A stretch of DNA of 64,000 nucleotides from Secundilactobacillus silagincola (GCF_002583405.1 NZ_BCMJ01000002.1:361878-425877); one strand, 5' to 3'; positions 17,186 through 26,344 are shown, numbered from the stretch's first letter. Numbers and translations: made by a program. Notes: generated from the sequence alone by a model not told the origin.

Positions 17186-18109
17186 ATGGCTGAAGACAAA
17201 CACATGTCAGGTAGAAAATTTTTCACGGTGACCGTACTTAACGGGGTCATTACCATCGTAGAAGCAGTCGGTGGTCTGCTGTCTGGTAGTTTATCGCTGC
17301 TTTCTGATGCGTTTCATAATCTCGGCGATACCTTCTCCATTGTTATTAGCTACATAGCACATCGGATTAGTTTACGGGATGAGGACGAGCGCAATACGTT
17401 TGGTTACGGCCGTGCGCAGATTTTAGCGGCCATGCTCAACGCACTGTTGCTGATTATCGTTTCGATTTTTCTGGTGGTTGAAGCCGTTAAGAGGCTCAGC
17501 CATCCAGAAACCATTAATGGTGAATTGATGATGGGTGTTGCTGTCATTGGCTTGGTAGCTAATTTAGCGTCAGCAATCTTGATGCATCGTGGTTCAAAAC
17601 ATAATTTGAACATGAAGGCAACCTATCTTCACTTACTGAGTGATACGTTATCGTCAGTTGGCGTTATTTTCGGTGCATTCATGATTCAGTGGTACAATGT
17701 CACTATTATTGACCCAATTATCACCATCATCGTGGCGGCTTATATTACGTTTGAGTCGTGGCCAATTGTGCGTCATACGATTACGATTCTGATGCAGGGT
17801 GCACCGAAAATGGATTACGATGCCATTAAACAAGATTTAATGCAGATTGATGGTATTACAAGTGTTCATCACATTCACATCTGGATGATCGATGAAAACC
17901 GAATCATGTTTTCGGCTCACATCAACATGCGAGATATGCTGCTGAGTGAGGCAGAGCCCATTTATCATCAAGTAGAAGAAATTCTGGCTAAAAAGTACGG
18001 CATTTGTCACGTGACGCTGCAAGCTGAAGATGTGCGTGGACGCGGTGAAGAAATGATTTTGAATGAAGATCTTGATCAGCAACTTTTAAAACGGCAAAAT
18101 GAAGAATAA
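17186..18109 (+). CDS. czcD: Cation diffusion facilitator, CzcD-like metal exporter
   Basis: The 307-residue membrane protein has six expected helices and the CDF metal-site pairs: SDAFHNLGDTFS near residue 37 (H and D in helix II) and HLLSDTLSS near residue 153 (H and D in helix V). The HD-HD set is typical of zinc and similar divalent cations. A cytoplasmic C-terminal domain with HHIHIWMID follows. It exports metal ions in exchange for protons. It overlaps functionally with the next gene, a DtxR-type regulator 18 bases downstream, so the pair is likely a metal-controlled operon. Confidence 0.92.
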   Translation: MAEDKHMSGRKFFTVTVLNGVITIVEAVGGLLSGSLSLLSDAFHNLGDTFSIVISYIAHRISLRDEDERNTFGYGRAQILAAMLNALLLIIVSIFLVVEAVKRLSHPETINGELMMGVAVIGLVANLASAILMHRGSKHNLNMKATYLHLLSDTLSSVGVIFGAFMIQWYNVTIIDPIITIIVAAYITFESWPIVRHTITILMQGAPKMDYDAIKQDLMQIDGITSVHHIHIWMIDENRIMFSAHINMRDMLLSEAEPIYHQVEEILAKKYGICHVTLQAEDVRGRGEEMILNEDLDQQLLKRQNEE

Positions 18110-18127
18110 CAAGGAGTAATGAAGTAT

Positions 18128-18775
18128 ATGACACCCATGAAAGAGGACTATTTAAAAATTATCTTTGAGCTTGGTGGCGCAAGTGAAAAAGTATCGAATA
18201 AACAAATTGCCATTAGTTTGAACATTGCAGCGGGTTCAGTAACTGAGATGATCAACAAAATGGTTGAGGAGGGACTCGTTAATCACGAACCCTACGCTGG
18301 AATTTCACTGACGGACGCTGGTCGCGAAAAGGCAGTTACTCTGGTAAGAAAACACCGTTTATGGGAAACCTTTTTAGTGAAAAAGTTGGGCTTTGCCTTA
18401 CCTGATTTGGATGTGGAAGCTGAAAGATTGGAACACGTTACCAGTGAAAAATTAGCTAACGCTATGGATGACGCGCTGGATCATCCTAAAAAGTGTCCCC
18501 ATGGCGGGACGATTCCGGATCGTAATGGACATTTTGACAGCGAATCTCACTTGATCTTAAACGATGTTAAAGACGGTGAAACCGTAACGGTAACGCGCTT
18601 TATTGATAATCATGATCTGCTGACGTATCTGGGCGATATCAAACTTGATATTGGTGACAAGTTAAAGGTGAACAAGCACGATCCCTTTGAAGGTCCTGTG
18701 TTGGTGACTAACTTAACTGATAAGCAGGATTTGACGATTGGGTATAAGGCGGCACATTATATTTTTGTGGAATAG
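18128..18775 (+). CDS. DtxR/MntR-family metal-dependent transcriptional regulator
   Basis: The 215-residue protein has an N-terminal winged helix (MKEDYLKIIFELGG...VSNKQIAISLNIAAGSVTEMINKM), a dimerisation and metal-binding domain with HRLWETFL, EAERLEHV and HPKKCPHG, and a C-terminal SH3-like (FeoA) domain. Such proteins sense Mn, Fe or Zn. ATG 18128 lies 11 bases after AAGGAG; ATG 18119 is only two bases from it and less likely. It follows the CDF exporter gene and probably controls that operon. A palindromic element starts 3 bases after the stop. Confidence 0.9.
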   Translation: MTPMKEDYLKIIFELGGASEKVSNKQIAISLNIAAGSVTEMINKMVEEGLVNHEPYAGISLTDAGREKAVTLVRKHRLWETFLVKKLGFALPDLDVEAERLEHVTSEKLANAMDDALDHPKKCPHGGTIPDRNGHFDSESHLILNDVKDGETVTVTRFIDNHDLLTYLGDIKLDIGDKLKVNKHDPFEGPVLVTNLTDKQDLTIGYKAAHYIFVE

Positions 18776-18778
18776 AGC

Positions 18779-18909
18779 AGAGTGTCAAACAACTCGGTTA
18801 GATTCCAGAATATAAGGACAATAAATAAGGTATCCGTGTTCTTGACGGATACCTTATTTATTGTCCTTATATGGCGAGAATCTGAGTTGTTTGACACGTT
18901 TAGGCTAGG
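18779..18909 (+). repeat. Dispersed palindromic element, copy 3 (subfamily B)
   Basis: AGAGTGTC, then AAACAACTC, TAGATTCCAGAATA, a 25-bp stem (ATAAGGACAATAAATAAGG and its complement), then GAATCTGAGTTGTTTGACACGTTTAGG cut short by GCTAG. It serves as the only visible 3' end of the metal operon. Confidence 0.85.
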
Positions 18910-18926
18910 TAGGCTAAACACAGCCT

Positions 18927-19259
18927 TTATTTAATTAGCATCAGTAACAAAACACTGTTCACTAAAGCAGTCAGCAACGGACCAATGGTTTTAAACCGGC
19001 TGACTTTTAGTCCAATTAAGCCATCAAAGAGTTGAACGAGAATCATTGCCACTGCCAGTGCAATGAGATAGGGTTTCGAAGCAAAAATCACCAACCCAAT
19101 TGAAACAATTAGCAGGGCCAGACTTCTGGAAACGGCATATTGTGCGGTAGTCGATGAATGATTTGGCTGCTTTTTAGCGGTAATATAGGCTTCAATAGCG
19201 AACCCAAAACTGACGGTAGCGCTAATTAAAGTGAAAATGGCACACAGATAGTAGGTCAT
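18927..19259 (-). CDS. Small integral membrane protein, 110 residues, unknown
   Basis: Four hydrophobic segments cover most of the protein (around residues 5-25, 48-62, 65-85 and 90-109), with short charged loops. I recognise no named family with confidence. ATG 19259 follows GGAAATTCCC poorly; the start is tentative. It is a single gene converging on copy 3 of the palindromic element. Confidence 0.6.
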   Translation of the reverse strand: MTYYLCAIFTLISATVSFGFAIEAYITAKKQPNHSSTTAQYAVSRSLALLIVSIGLVIFASKPYLIALAVAMILVQLFDGLIGLKVSRFKTIGPLLTALVNSVLLLMLIK

Positions 19260-19420
19260 TTGGGAATTTCCTCATTTCTAAAACGTTATATTAAGCATTA
19301 ACTATTGATAATGATTTGTCAAATTAAAGTAAAATTCAATCAATCCCGTAATTAAGGATAGCGTAAGTGAATTGATGCACGTATAATCTAGTTGAGAGAT
19401 AGCGAACGGAGGCAGCTGAA

Positions 19421-20170
19421 ATGACGAATGATCAGGGCCATTTGATGATTAAAACGGCGCTTCATGCAGGGCGACTCATGATTGAAAATGGGTCAGAAAT
19501 CGCAAGGGTGAGTGATACCATTAGCCGAATCGCATCCAACGCCGGGTATCCTGATAGCAAAGTGTACGTGACGATCACCGGTATTATGATGTCAGTATCG
19601 GGTGAAGAAAACGCCCAAATCGAACCGGTGACATCAAGGTCAATCGATTTGGAGAAAATTACAATGGTGAATGACTTATCACGTGATTTTGCTGACCACA
19701 AAATCACCTTGGCACAGTTTGAGGAGCAGCTAACCGTTTTGGATCACCATTCCCATTATTTTCCCCTCTGGATCCAGTTGCTTTCTGCTGGGATAGTGAG
19801 TGGTGCCCTAGAAGTGGTTTTCAGGCACAACTACCCAGACTTTCTAGTGACCTGTGTCATTGGTCTGATTGGTTGGGGTATTTTTTACGTGATCAATCGC
19901 GTCGCTAAAATTCGCTTTTTAAGTGAATTTTTAGCCTCTGCCGCAATTGGTACTTTAGCGATTTTAGCTGTTAGATATCATTTAGGTACTAATGCCGATG
20001 ATATTATCATTGGCTGTGTCATGCCGTTAGTTCCTGGTGTACCGCTTACCAATGCGGTGCGAGATATTTTGTCGGGTGATTTGGTCAGTGGTATTGCGCG
20101 CGGTATGGAAGCATTGATGAGTGCCATCGCGATTGGCAGCGGGATTGCCATGATCCTGCAGGCTGTGTGA
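19421..20170 (+). CDS. Threonine/serine exporter, N-terminal half (ThrE family)
   Basis: The 249-residue protein starts with the ThrP/ThrE cytoplasmic domain (ALHAGRLMIENGSEIARVSDTISRIA), then about five membrane helices and the conserved LVPGVPLTNAVRDILSGD loop. In many Firmicutes ThrE is encoded as two proteins, and this is the larger one. It exports threonine, serine or small peptides. ATG 19421 has GGAGGCAG before it. The C-terminal half follows after 10 bases. Confidence 0.9.
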   Translation: MTNDQGHLMIKTALHAGRLMIENGSEIARVSDTISRIASNAGYPDSKVYVTITGIMMSVSGEENAQIEPVTSRSIDLEKITMVNDLSRDFADHKITLAQFEEQLTVLDHHSHYFPLWIQLLSAGIVSGALEVVFRHNYPDFLVTCVIGLIGWGIFYVINRVAKIRFLSEFLASAAIGTLAILAVRYHLGTNADDIIIGCVMPLVPGVPLTNAVRDILSGDLVSGIARGMEALMSAIAIGSGIAMILQAV

Positions 20171-20180
20171 GGGTGGACAA

Positions 20181-20663
20181 ATGCTGAAATTAATCACAGA
20201 TTTGATTTTAACCTATATTGGAACCGTTACTTTTGGCGTTTTAATGAATGTGCCGCGACGGTCACTTAACCTTGGGGGTTGGATTGGAACCATCAGTTTT
20301 CTGGCTTATCGGTTATGTATAGCGGCTAATCTGGGTATTGCGGTTGCCAATCTACTGGGAACGCTGATTATTGGTATTTTGAGTATGCAGGCTGCTAGGT
20401 ATAAGCGGATGCCGGTAATCAACTTTAATATTCCGGCGCTGGTGCCGTTCGTCCCGGGTGGACAGGCCTACCAGATGATAAAAAACTTCGCGTTGGGAAA
20501 CGTGGGGGAGGCCATTAGCTTCTTATTGCAGGTGGCCATTATAGCGGGCTCGATTGCTTTTGGCTTCTTGTTGGCGGAAATGGTGAATAGGATGCAAACA
20601 AAGTTGATGGTGCAATTTTCGAGTAGGTGGAGTCATGAGAATAGGAATAATCCAAAGTTGTAG
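20181..20663 (+). CDS. Threonine/serine exporter, C-terminal half (DUF3815)
   Basis: The 160-residue protein has four or five helices and the motif NIPALVPFVPGGQAYQM, which repeats the VPG loop of the first half. It is the DUF3815 part of a split ThrE and should form a complex with the preceding protein. GAGGGTGG precedes ATG 20181. Its stop TAG overlaps the start of palindromic element copy 4. Confidence 0.9.
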   Translation: MLKLITDLILTYIGTVTFGVLMNVPRRSLNLGGWIGTISFLAYRLCIAANLGIAVANLLGTLIIGILSMQAARYKRMPVINFNIPALVPFVPGGQAYQMIKNFALGNVGEAISFLLQVAIIAGSIAFGFLLAEMVNRMQTKLMVQFSSRWSHENRNNPKL

Positions 20664-20790
20664 AGCGTGAAAGGGCTCGGGTAGAGTCCAGAATGTAACG
20701 AAAAAAGCAGGTATGTCCCTGAACTTTGGGACATACCTGCTTTTTTCGTTACATGGCCGGACTCTGAGCCCTAGAACGCGTTTTGGCTAG
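20662..20790 (+). repeat. Dispersed palindromic element, copy 4 (subfamily B)
   Basis: AGAGCGTG, GGGCTC, GAGTCCAGAATG, then a long stem GTAACGAAAAAAGCAGG and its complement, then GGACTCTGAGCCCTAGAACGCGTTTTGGCTAG. The outer arm GGGCTC / GAGCCC replaces the AACTC / GAGTT of copy 3 with pairing kept. T-rich right arm suits termination. Confidence 0.9.
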
Positions 20791-20976
20791 ATAAAATAAA
20801 ACGCGCAAGTCCCTGACCTTTGGGACATACCTATTTTTTCGTTACATGGCCGGACTCTGAGCCCTAGAACGCGTTTTGGCTAGATAAAATAAAACGCGCA
20901 AGTCCCTGACCTTTGGGACATACCTATTTTTTCGTTACATGGCCGGACTCTGAGCCCTAGAACGCGTTTTGGCTAG
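20791..20976 (+). repeat. Two identical 93-bp tandem half-copies of the palindromic element
   Basis: The units 20791-20883 and 20884-20976 read the same throughout. Each starts ATAAAATAAAACGCGC, carries a short GTCCC...GGGAC hairpin and the right arm of copy 4, and ends at ACGCGTTTTGGCTAG. They lack the left arm and differ from copy 4 at a few bases near the loop. Confidence 0.93.
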
Positions 20977-20982
20977 ATAACC

Positions 20983-21372
20983 TTAAACCGTGTGCCCAAT
21001 AACAAAGCTAATACATAAAATCACTAAAACAATAGAAGTGATCCAAACGTAAAGTGTGTCGTGTTCTTTGTAGAAAGCATAGATTGAAACTACGACTCGT
21101 AAAACAGGTGTCATGATCAGGCAAAACATGCCCACCATCATGACAGCGTAAGGTTTTAAAGCCACGGTACCAGAAAGAATCGAACTGATCGTAGTGGGTT
21201 GATGGCCAACTGGATAACCACCATTACCGCCATTGATCAGCAAGAGGATTAGGCCAAACAGCATCACGATTGCTGCGATGATGACGCCAATTTGCAGAAT
21301 TCGACCAATGATGATTTCGATATGTTCCATTTCGTTTTCGGTTGCGCTATTTTGATGTGATTGATCGTCCAT
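20983..21372 (-). CDS. DUF1634 membrane protein, partner of TauE/SafE permease
   Basis: The 129-residue protein has an acidic N-terminus (MDDQSHQNSATENEMEHIE) and three membrane helices. DUF1634 genes typically sit next to TauE/SafE permeases, and here it starts 4 bases after one. A role as accessory subunit is inferred from this pairing. The C-terminus reaches the tandem repeats. Confidence 0.85.
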   Translation of the reverse strand: MDDQSHQNSATENEMEHIEIIIGRILQIGVIIAAIVMLFGLILLLINGGNGGYPVGHQPTTISSILSGTVALKPYAVMMVGMFCLIMTPVLRVVVSIYAFYKEHDTLYVWITSIVLVILCISFVIGHTV

Positions 21373-21376
21373 GTGA

Positions 21377-22219
21377 TTAACCTCCGATTATTCCCTTGTA
21401 AAGCATTTGCAGGCCAATAAATAAAATCACTGGAATAAAAATCATCCGAATGACGCGGGCAGGCAAAACTTGCATGACACGTGAACCGATGACTGCACCA
21501 ACCAGGATTCCTAAAGCCAGTGGAACAGCAATGTTTGGCAAAATTGAACCATTGAAGAAGTAAACGGTGGCACTGGCAGCTGCGGTAACACCCATCATGA
21601 GGTTACTAGTTGCTGAAGAAGGTTTTAGCGGCATTTTCATAAACGTATCCATAGCGGTGACTTTGAAGGCACCTGAACCAATACCTAGCATCCCACTGGC
21701 AAGTCCAGCACCTAGCATGACCAGGAAGCCTTGGGGGACATCTTCAACTTGATAATCTACCCGTTTGAACTCAGATTTATCAAAGTAAGACCCGTTTAGC
21801 TTGAGCTTGGTGGCAATCCGGTCAGGTTTGACGTTGGTCATGACTTCTTGACCACGACGTAACTTCCGCCACATGTTCCAACCAGAGAAGACCAGCAAAG
21901 CGCCAAATAGGAGATAGAGATACTTGGGATTGAGGACACCAGTTAACAGTGCACCCGAAATCCCACCAATTGTTGTAGCAATTTCAAGAAACATAGCAAC
22001 CCGCAGATTTAATACTTCGTCTCGCAGGTAAGCAATGGTAGAACCGGAACTGGTAGCAATGACGGCGATGATACTTGCGCCAATGGCATATTTGATATCT
22101 AAGCCCATCATTAAAGTCAGGACTGGTGTGATGATGATTCCGCCGCCAAGGCCAAGGATTGCACCCGCAATCCCAGCAAATAGGCCGACAGCCATCATTA
22201 TGAGCATTGTTTGAATCAT
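21377..22219 (-). CDS. TauE/SafE-family membrane permease
   Basis: The 280-residue protein has about eight helices with the family repeats AILGLGGGIIITPVLTL near residue 20 and GLASGMLGIGSGAFKV in the second half. It resembles putative sulfite or organosulfonate exporters; the substrate is unknown. AGAGAGGAATT precedes ATG 22219. It forms a two-gene operon with the DUF1634 gene and is only distantly similar to the permease at 4733-5488. Confidence 0.92.
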   Translation of the reverse strand: MIQTMLIMMAVGLFAGIAGAILGLGGGIIITPVLTLMMGLDIKYAIGASIIAVIATSSGSTIAYLRDEVLNLRVAMFLEIATTIGGISGALLTGVLNPKYLYLLFGALLVFSGWNMWRKLRRGQEVMTNVKPDRIATKLKLNGSYFDKSEFKRVDYQVEDVPQGFLVMLGAGLASGMLGIGSGAFKVTAMDTFMKMPLKPSSATSNLMMGVTAAASATVYFFNGSILPNIAVPLALGILVGAVIGSRVMQVLPARVIRMIFIPVILFIGLQMLYKGIIGG

Positions 22220-22444
22220 GATAAATTCCTCTCTTGAACAATCAGTAAAATATTCCTCAACAACTTTAGCATACTTTTACCTAACTTTGTATGCGTAAAA
22301 TCGGTGTATCCGGATACATTCCAAAGGCTCCTTGATTTCTAAATTTTCTACTAACAATCAAAATCTGATATCAGGCGTGTGATAATGTATGCTATACTCG
22401 ATTGCGCAGTGTTAAATCGTTAACAACAATGGGAGGAAACAACA

Positions 22445-23110
22445 ATGATCATTGAACAAGAGCGTGACCGACCGTTTCGCTTGCTTGTCAGCGGTGGCTT
22501 ATTCGCTTTTCTAGCAGCTGTCGTCATGGCTCAATCTGGGTTATTGGAATTTATTGACGGTGTCTTTATTCAAGAGATTCAAAAACACCAAACTGGTACC
22601 AAAGAAATCATCATGAAGGGTATTTCTTTTTTAAGCAGTCCGACGTTTGATATTGTCTGGGTGCTGATTATTGCTTTTCTGTTATGGGGATTTAAGTACC
22701 GAATTCCCGCGCTATGGGCGCTTTGCACGTTATTTGGCGGCGACGTCATTGCGACGCTGGTAAAGCACATTGTTCAACGGCAACGGCCAATTGGTCACTT
22801 AGCTAGCGACAATGGGTTCAGTTTTCCAAGCGGTCACGTTTTTGGTATGACCTTGGTAATCGCCATTTTATGGATCGTCGTCGTACCGATGATTGAAAAA
22901 GACTGGCAGGCGATTGTGGTAAGAACCGTAATGATTATTTGGTTGATCTTGCTGGCGCTGTCACGGGTCTACCTTGGCGCTCATTATCCAACTGATACCA
23001 TTGGTGCTATGTTATTGGCTTACGCTTGGTTACAGATCAGCGAGTGGTTGTACCGCTGGCTGGCACCTAAACTATCACAGGTTAGATTATTAAATCGTTC
23101 AATTTATTAG
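22445..23110 (+). CDS. PAP2-family phosphatase (undecaprenyl-PP or phosphatidylglycerol-P type)
   Basis: The 221-residue membrane protein has the three PAP2 motifs: KHIVQRQRP near residue 105, FPSGHVFG near 127 and SRVYLGAHYPTD near 174, with catalytic histidines in the last two. About six helices surround them. It removes a phosphate from a lipid diphosphate or phosphate, in envelope lipid recycling. GGGAGG at 22430-22435 precedes ATG 22445. It is a single gene. Confidence 0.93.
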   Translation: MIIEQERDRPFRLLVSGGLFAFLAAVVMAQSGLLEFIDGVFIQEIQKHQTGTKEIIMKGISFLSSPTFDIVWVLIIAFLLWGFKYRIPALWALCTLFGGDVIATLVKHIVQRQRPIGHLASDNGFSFPSGHVFGMTLVIAILWIVVVPMIEKDWQAIVVRTVMIIWLILLALSRVYLGAHYPTDTIGAMLLAYAWLQISEWLYRWLAPKLSQVRLLNRSIY

Positions 23111-23119
23111 CAATTATAG

Positions 23120-23151
23120 AAAAAAGCATTGGCGCGAGCCAATGCTTTTTT
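23120..23151. terminator. Terminator between PAP2 and the amidohydrolase gene
   Basis: AAAAAAGCATTGGC pairs with GCCAATGCTTTTTT over a CGA loop. It is symmetric and can serve both converging genes. Confidence 0.92.
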
Positions 23152-23168
23152 AGTGTTTGATGGGAGTG

Positions 23169-24275
23169 TTACTTTTCCGTCATTTGAATAACGTTAATTA
23201 AAATCTTGGCACCGTCAAACATTGCTGTGTGGTCAAAGGTCATACCAGGTACGTGCAATCCGGGGGTTAAATCACAACCCAAGCCAAGCATGGTTGACTC
23301 CTTTGCCACGCCATCATAGGCGTAAAAGTGGAAGTCGTCGCCACCCTGTGTCGGTGCTGGTTCAACTAAACCGTCTTCACCCAGCACCTGAGTGATTGCC
23401 TGCTTCATGTTATTAATGGCAGGTTCACTTGGGATTGCTGCTGGGGAAAGGTCGTTACCGTTTAAAATGACGTTGATACCGTTGACGGAGACGTCTTTCA
23501 TTGCTTGAAAGGCTTGTGCTTGGAGTTCGTCCATCATGTCGTTGGTGCGGGCTCTCAAATCCACTGCGAAGGTCCCTTTATCAGGAACGATATTGGAGGA
23601 TTCTCCAGCTTGAATCATGGTTGTCGTTACCGAATAGGGTAGCTTGGTGTCCAATTTGATTTGCTTAAATTTTTCATTCAACGTGCTGAAGCCGTCGATC
23701 ACATTGGCACCTAGTTCTGGTCGACCGGCGTGGGCCGTTTTGCCGGTAATCGTTACCCAGTACGTCCGTGTTGCAATATCTGGGATGATGGGCTCGGCGT
23801 GTTTATCCGGTACTTCGTTTTTGGCGCAGACGTGCAGCCCGTAGAGGTAATCCAGCTTGCCTAATTTACCGCTTTTGATCACTCGTTCAGCTCCGGTAAC
23901 GGTCTCTTCAGCAGGTTGGAAAATAATTTTTAGTGTGCCAGGAACTTTTTCTGGATTGGTTGCGTAATAACTTGCTACTGCCAACACCATTGACATGTGA
24001 GAATCGTGACCGCAGGAGTGTAAGACTTGGGTTTTGCCCTGATATTCTTGTTTCAAAGCATCAATGTCTGATCGTAAGCCAATGATGGGAGTACCACTAC
24101 CAATTGTGGCGATCAGTCCGGTAAAATCATCGAAACGCTCGTAACTGACGCCCATTTCATCCAAGCGTTTGGCTAAATAATTGGTTGTGTTGACTTCGTT
24201 AAATGCTGTTTCGCCACGGGGGTGGAGGTACTCGAAGTCTGCTAAGATTTGTTTTTCGTTAATTAATGTTGTCAT
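23169..24275 (-). CDS. M20-family amidohydrolase / peptidase
   Basis: The 368-residue metalloenzyme has the M20D pattern: LRSDIDALKQE, HSCGHDSHMSM, PAEETVTGAE and GGDDFHFYA near the end supply the metal ligands and catalytic residues. It has an internal dimerisation domain. M20D enzymes cleave N-acyl amino acids or dipeptides. ATG 24275 follows AAAGGAGCG; a longer frame to 24308 overlaps the preceding lipoprotein gene and is not needed. It is 13 bases after the OppA-like gene, and both are in one T-box-controlled transcript. Confidence 0.92.
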   Translation of the reverse strand: MTTLINEKQILADFEYLHPRGETAFNEVNTTNYLAKRLDEMGVSYERFDDFTGLIATIGSGTPIIGLRSDIDALKQEYQGKTQVLHSCGHDSHMSMVLAVASYYATNPEKVPGTLKIIFQPAEETVTGAERVIKSGKLGKLDYLYGLHVCAKNEVPDKHAEPIIPDIATRTYWVTITGKTAHAGRPELGANVIDGFSTLNEKFKQIKLDTKLPYSVTTTMIQAGESSNIVPDKGTFAVDLRARTNDMMDELQAQAFQAMKDVSVNGINVILNGNDLSPAAIPSEPAINNMKQAITQVLGEDGLVEPAPTQGGDDFHFYAYDGVAKESTMLGLGCDLTPGLHVPGMTFDHTAMFDGAKILINVIQMTEK

Positions 24276-24288
24276 TGAAAACGCTCCT

Positions 24289-25920
24289 TTACTTTGCCCA
24301 GTAGGCATTCTTTAGTGAAATTCCTTGTGCAGGTGCGTAGGCAATTCCTTTTAAACCGGGTTTATTCAACCGTACGATTTGGCCTTGATTCAAGGCGGCA
24401 ATGGCTTGGTCTTTCATTGAAACCTGGTTGGCTTGTTTGAAGTCGTCATAACGTTTCTGGGTACTAGTGACGTCCTTAACGTTGGCGTTTGAGTACAACT
24501 GATCGTAAGTCTTGTTGGAATAGTTACCGGCATTATTCACATTGTTTGTATTTAATAATTGGAAAAATTCGTTTAAGTCAGGGTAAGAAGCAATCCAGTT
24601 GGTAAAGCCGATATCGTAGCCCCGCTTTTTTTGCATGGTCGTGATGGCCTGTACCTTTGGCTGTGCGTTGATCTCAATGTTGGCACCCTTCAGGTATTTC
24701 TTAGCGTTAGCCTGAATATACTCAGCTGAGTTCTTGAATGAATCGACATCGTAGCAAACCAGTTTTAAGTTCAGCTTTTTGACGCCTAATTGTTTCAAGC
24801 CCTTTGCCCAGTACTGTTTGGCAAGGGTTGGGTTATATGCAACGGATTCCTTGACGCTGGAATCTTTAGCAAAGTCAGCGCCATTGCTAGGATTCTTGGA
24901 AATTTCTTCTGGTGCTAGTCCATAAGGCACTTTTGAACCGTTTTTCAACACGTTTTGAGTTAAACTCTGACGGTTGACTACCAGTGAAATGGCCTTACGA
25001 ATGTTAGCGTTGCGCATTGCTTTGCTACGGAAATTGTAGGCGAGGTAGTCGGTTTCACCGCTAGGGTAGCTGAGGTAGCCCTTGTTATTCTTTTCTTGTG
25101 CGGCCTGTTGACCAGCTAGGATAATGTTATCCAGTTTACCTGATTGATATAGTGAGAGGGCAGTTTCGGGTGATTTAGCCACTTCGAACTTAACACTACT
25201 TAATTTAACTGCCTTTTTATCCCAGTAGTTAGGGTTCTTCTTTAATGTCCAGTTAACGGATGATGTGGTCCAGTTTTGAACGGTAAATGGGCCATCAAAG
25301 ACGGTTTTAGCTGCAGAAGTCCCATAGGCGCGACCGTATTTTTCAACGACTTTTTGATTGAGCGGCAGGAATGGAACAGCTGCTACTAGGTACTTGAAGT
25401 AAGGGGTTGGCTGAGCTAATGTGACCTTTAAAGTGGTTTTGTTAACTGCTTTGACGCCTAGATTAGAAACGGGTAAAGTTCCCTTCTCGATTTGTTTAGC
25501 GTTTTGAATCGGCAGAAACATGTAGGCATCGGCCGCTTTAGTTGCGGGGTTCACCGCTCGCTGCCAAGCATAAACAAAATCTGCGGCAGTCAACGGATCA
25601 CCGTTGCTCCACTTTAAGTTTTGACGTAGCTTAAACGTGTAGACGGTTTGACCATTCGTTGGTTTCACGATTGCTTTGGCGATACCCGGAACCACCTGAG
25701 GACTGTTTTTTAACCGATACAGGCCTTCCTGTGCATTATTAACGGTCTCCAGCGCACCCACATCGGTGATTTGTGATGAATCCAACGACGAGATATCCGT
25801 TTGTTCCATGATGGTTGCAGTGTTTTTGACCTGTGAAGTTGCTTTACCGCAACCGGCTAAGACGATCCCACTGACTAAAATAAGTGCTGTTCCAATAAAA
25901 CCCTTGATTGATTTTTGCAT
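24289..25920 (-). CDS. OppA-like peptide-binding lipoprotein (SBP family 5)
   Basis: The 543-residue protein has a lipobox LAGC with Cys24 and the family 5 signatures (LKWSNGDPLTAADFVYAWQRAVNP). It should be held on the outer membrane face and bind oligopeptides. No permease or ATPase genes are next to it, so it may feed an Opp system elsewhere. GGGAGGAAACGC precedes ATG 25920. A T-box leader lies upstream, so the binding protein and the downstream amidohydrolase are induced by amino acid starvation. Confidence 0.93.
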   Translation of the reverse strand: MQKSIKGFIGTALILVSGIVLAGCGKATSQVKNTATIMEQTDISSLDSSQITDVGALETVNNAQEGLYRLKNSPQVVPGIAKAIVKPTNGQTVYTFKLRQNLKWSNGDPLTAADFVYAWQRAVNPATKAADAYMFLPIQNAKQIEKGTLPVSNLGVKAVNKTTLKVTLAQPTPYFKYLVAAVPFLPLNQKVVEKYGRAYGTSAAKTVFDGPFTVQNWTTSSVNWTLKKNPNYWDKKAVKLSSVKFEVAKSPETALSLYQSGKLDNIILAGQQAAQEKNNKGYLSYPSGETDYLAYNFRSKAMRNANIRKAISLVVNRQSLTQNVLKNGSKVPYGLAPEEISKNPSNGADFAKDSSVKESVAYNPTLAKQYWAKGLKQLGVKKLNLKLVCYDVDSFKNSAEYIQANAKKYLKGANIEINAQPKVQAITTMQKKRGYDIGFTNWIASYPDLNEFFQLLNTNNVNNAGNYSNKTYDQLYSNANVKDVTSTQKRYDDFKQANQVSMKDQAIAALNQGQIVRLNKPGLKGIAYAPAQGISLKNAYWAK

Positions 25921-26071
25921 ATGCGTTTCCTCCCAAATTGTACTTCCCTATTCCGACAATTTTGTGTGCAGACTATGTCGCCGCAAATGCAGGTGATGTT
26001 CCTTGACTCCTGCAATGAGTGTATTATCGTGAAACATCATCAATTGAAACATGGTCGTCAGCTTCCTTTCC

Positions 26072-26340
26072 AAATAAAAAAATCCCCTCAAAGAAATTAA
26101 TCTTTGAGAGGACGATAATCTCGTGGTGCCACCTCTGTTCGTAGCTATCTCACAATAACTACCTCAGCAAGTTAAATAACTTGCCCCGCTTAACGGTGGG
26201 TGACCGGCTATCCCTAATAAATTCAATCGTTCAGGTTAACTGCTAGTAGCTGTGTTTCGACTCGGTTCATTCTCTCAGCCTTACGAATGATCTCTAAAAT
26301 TAGAATCTACTTTGACTACTCATGGCATTTGTAATTTAAT
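26072..26340 (-). promoter_or_regulatory. T-box leader of the oppA-like operon, apparent Thr specifier
   Basis: On the minus strand the T-box core AGAGGTGGCACCACGA is at 26122-26137, followed by a terminator (CTTTGAG stem, seven T) ending at 26072. Stem I has the AGTA and GAA bulge motifs. In the GAA-AC-NNN-purine arrangement that gives TCC in the serS T-box of this window, the codon here is ACA (26251-26253), a threonine codon. Uncharged tRNA would stabilise the antiterminator. Confidence 0.88.
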
Positions 26341-26344
26341 TCTC

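Noticed and set aside
19295..19325. Fur- or Zur-like box (TTGATAATGATTTGTCAA) before the ThrE genes
   Set aside because: The palindrome is imperfect and the neighbouring genes are not metal genes.
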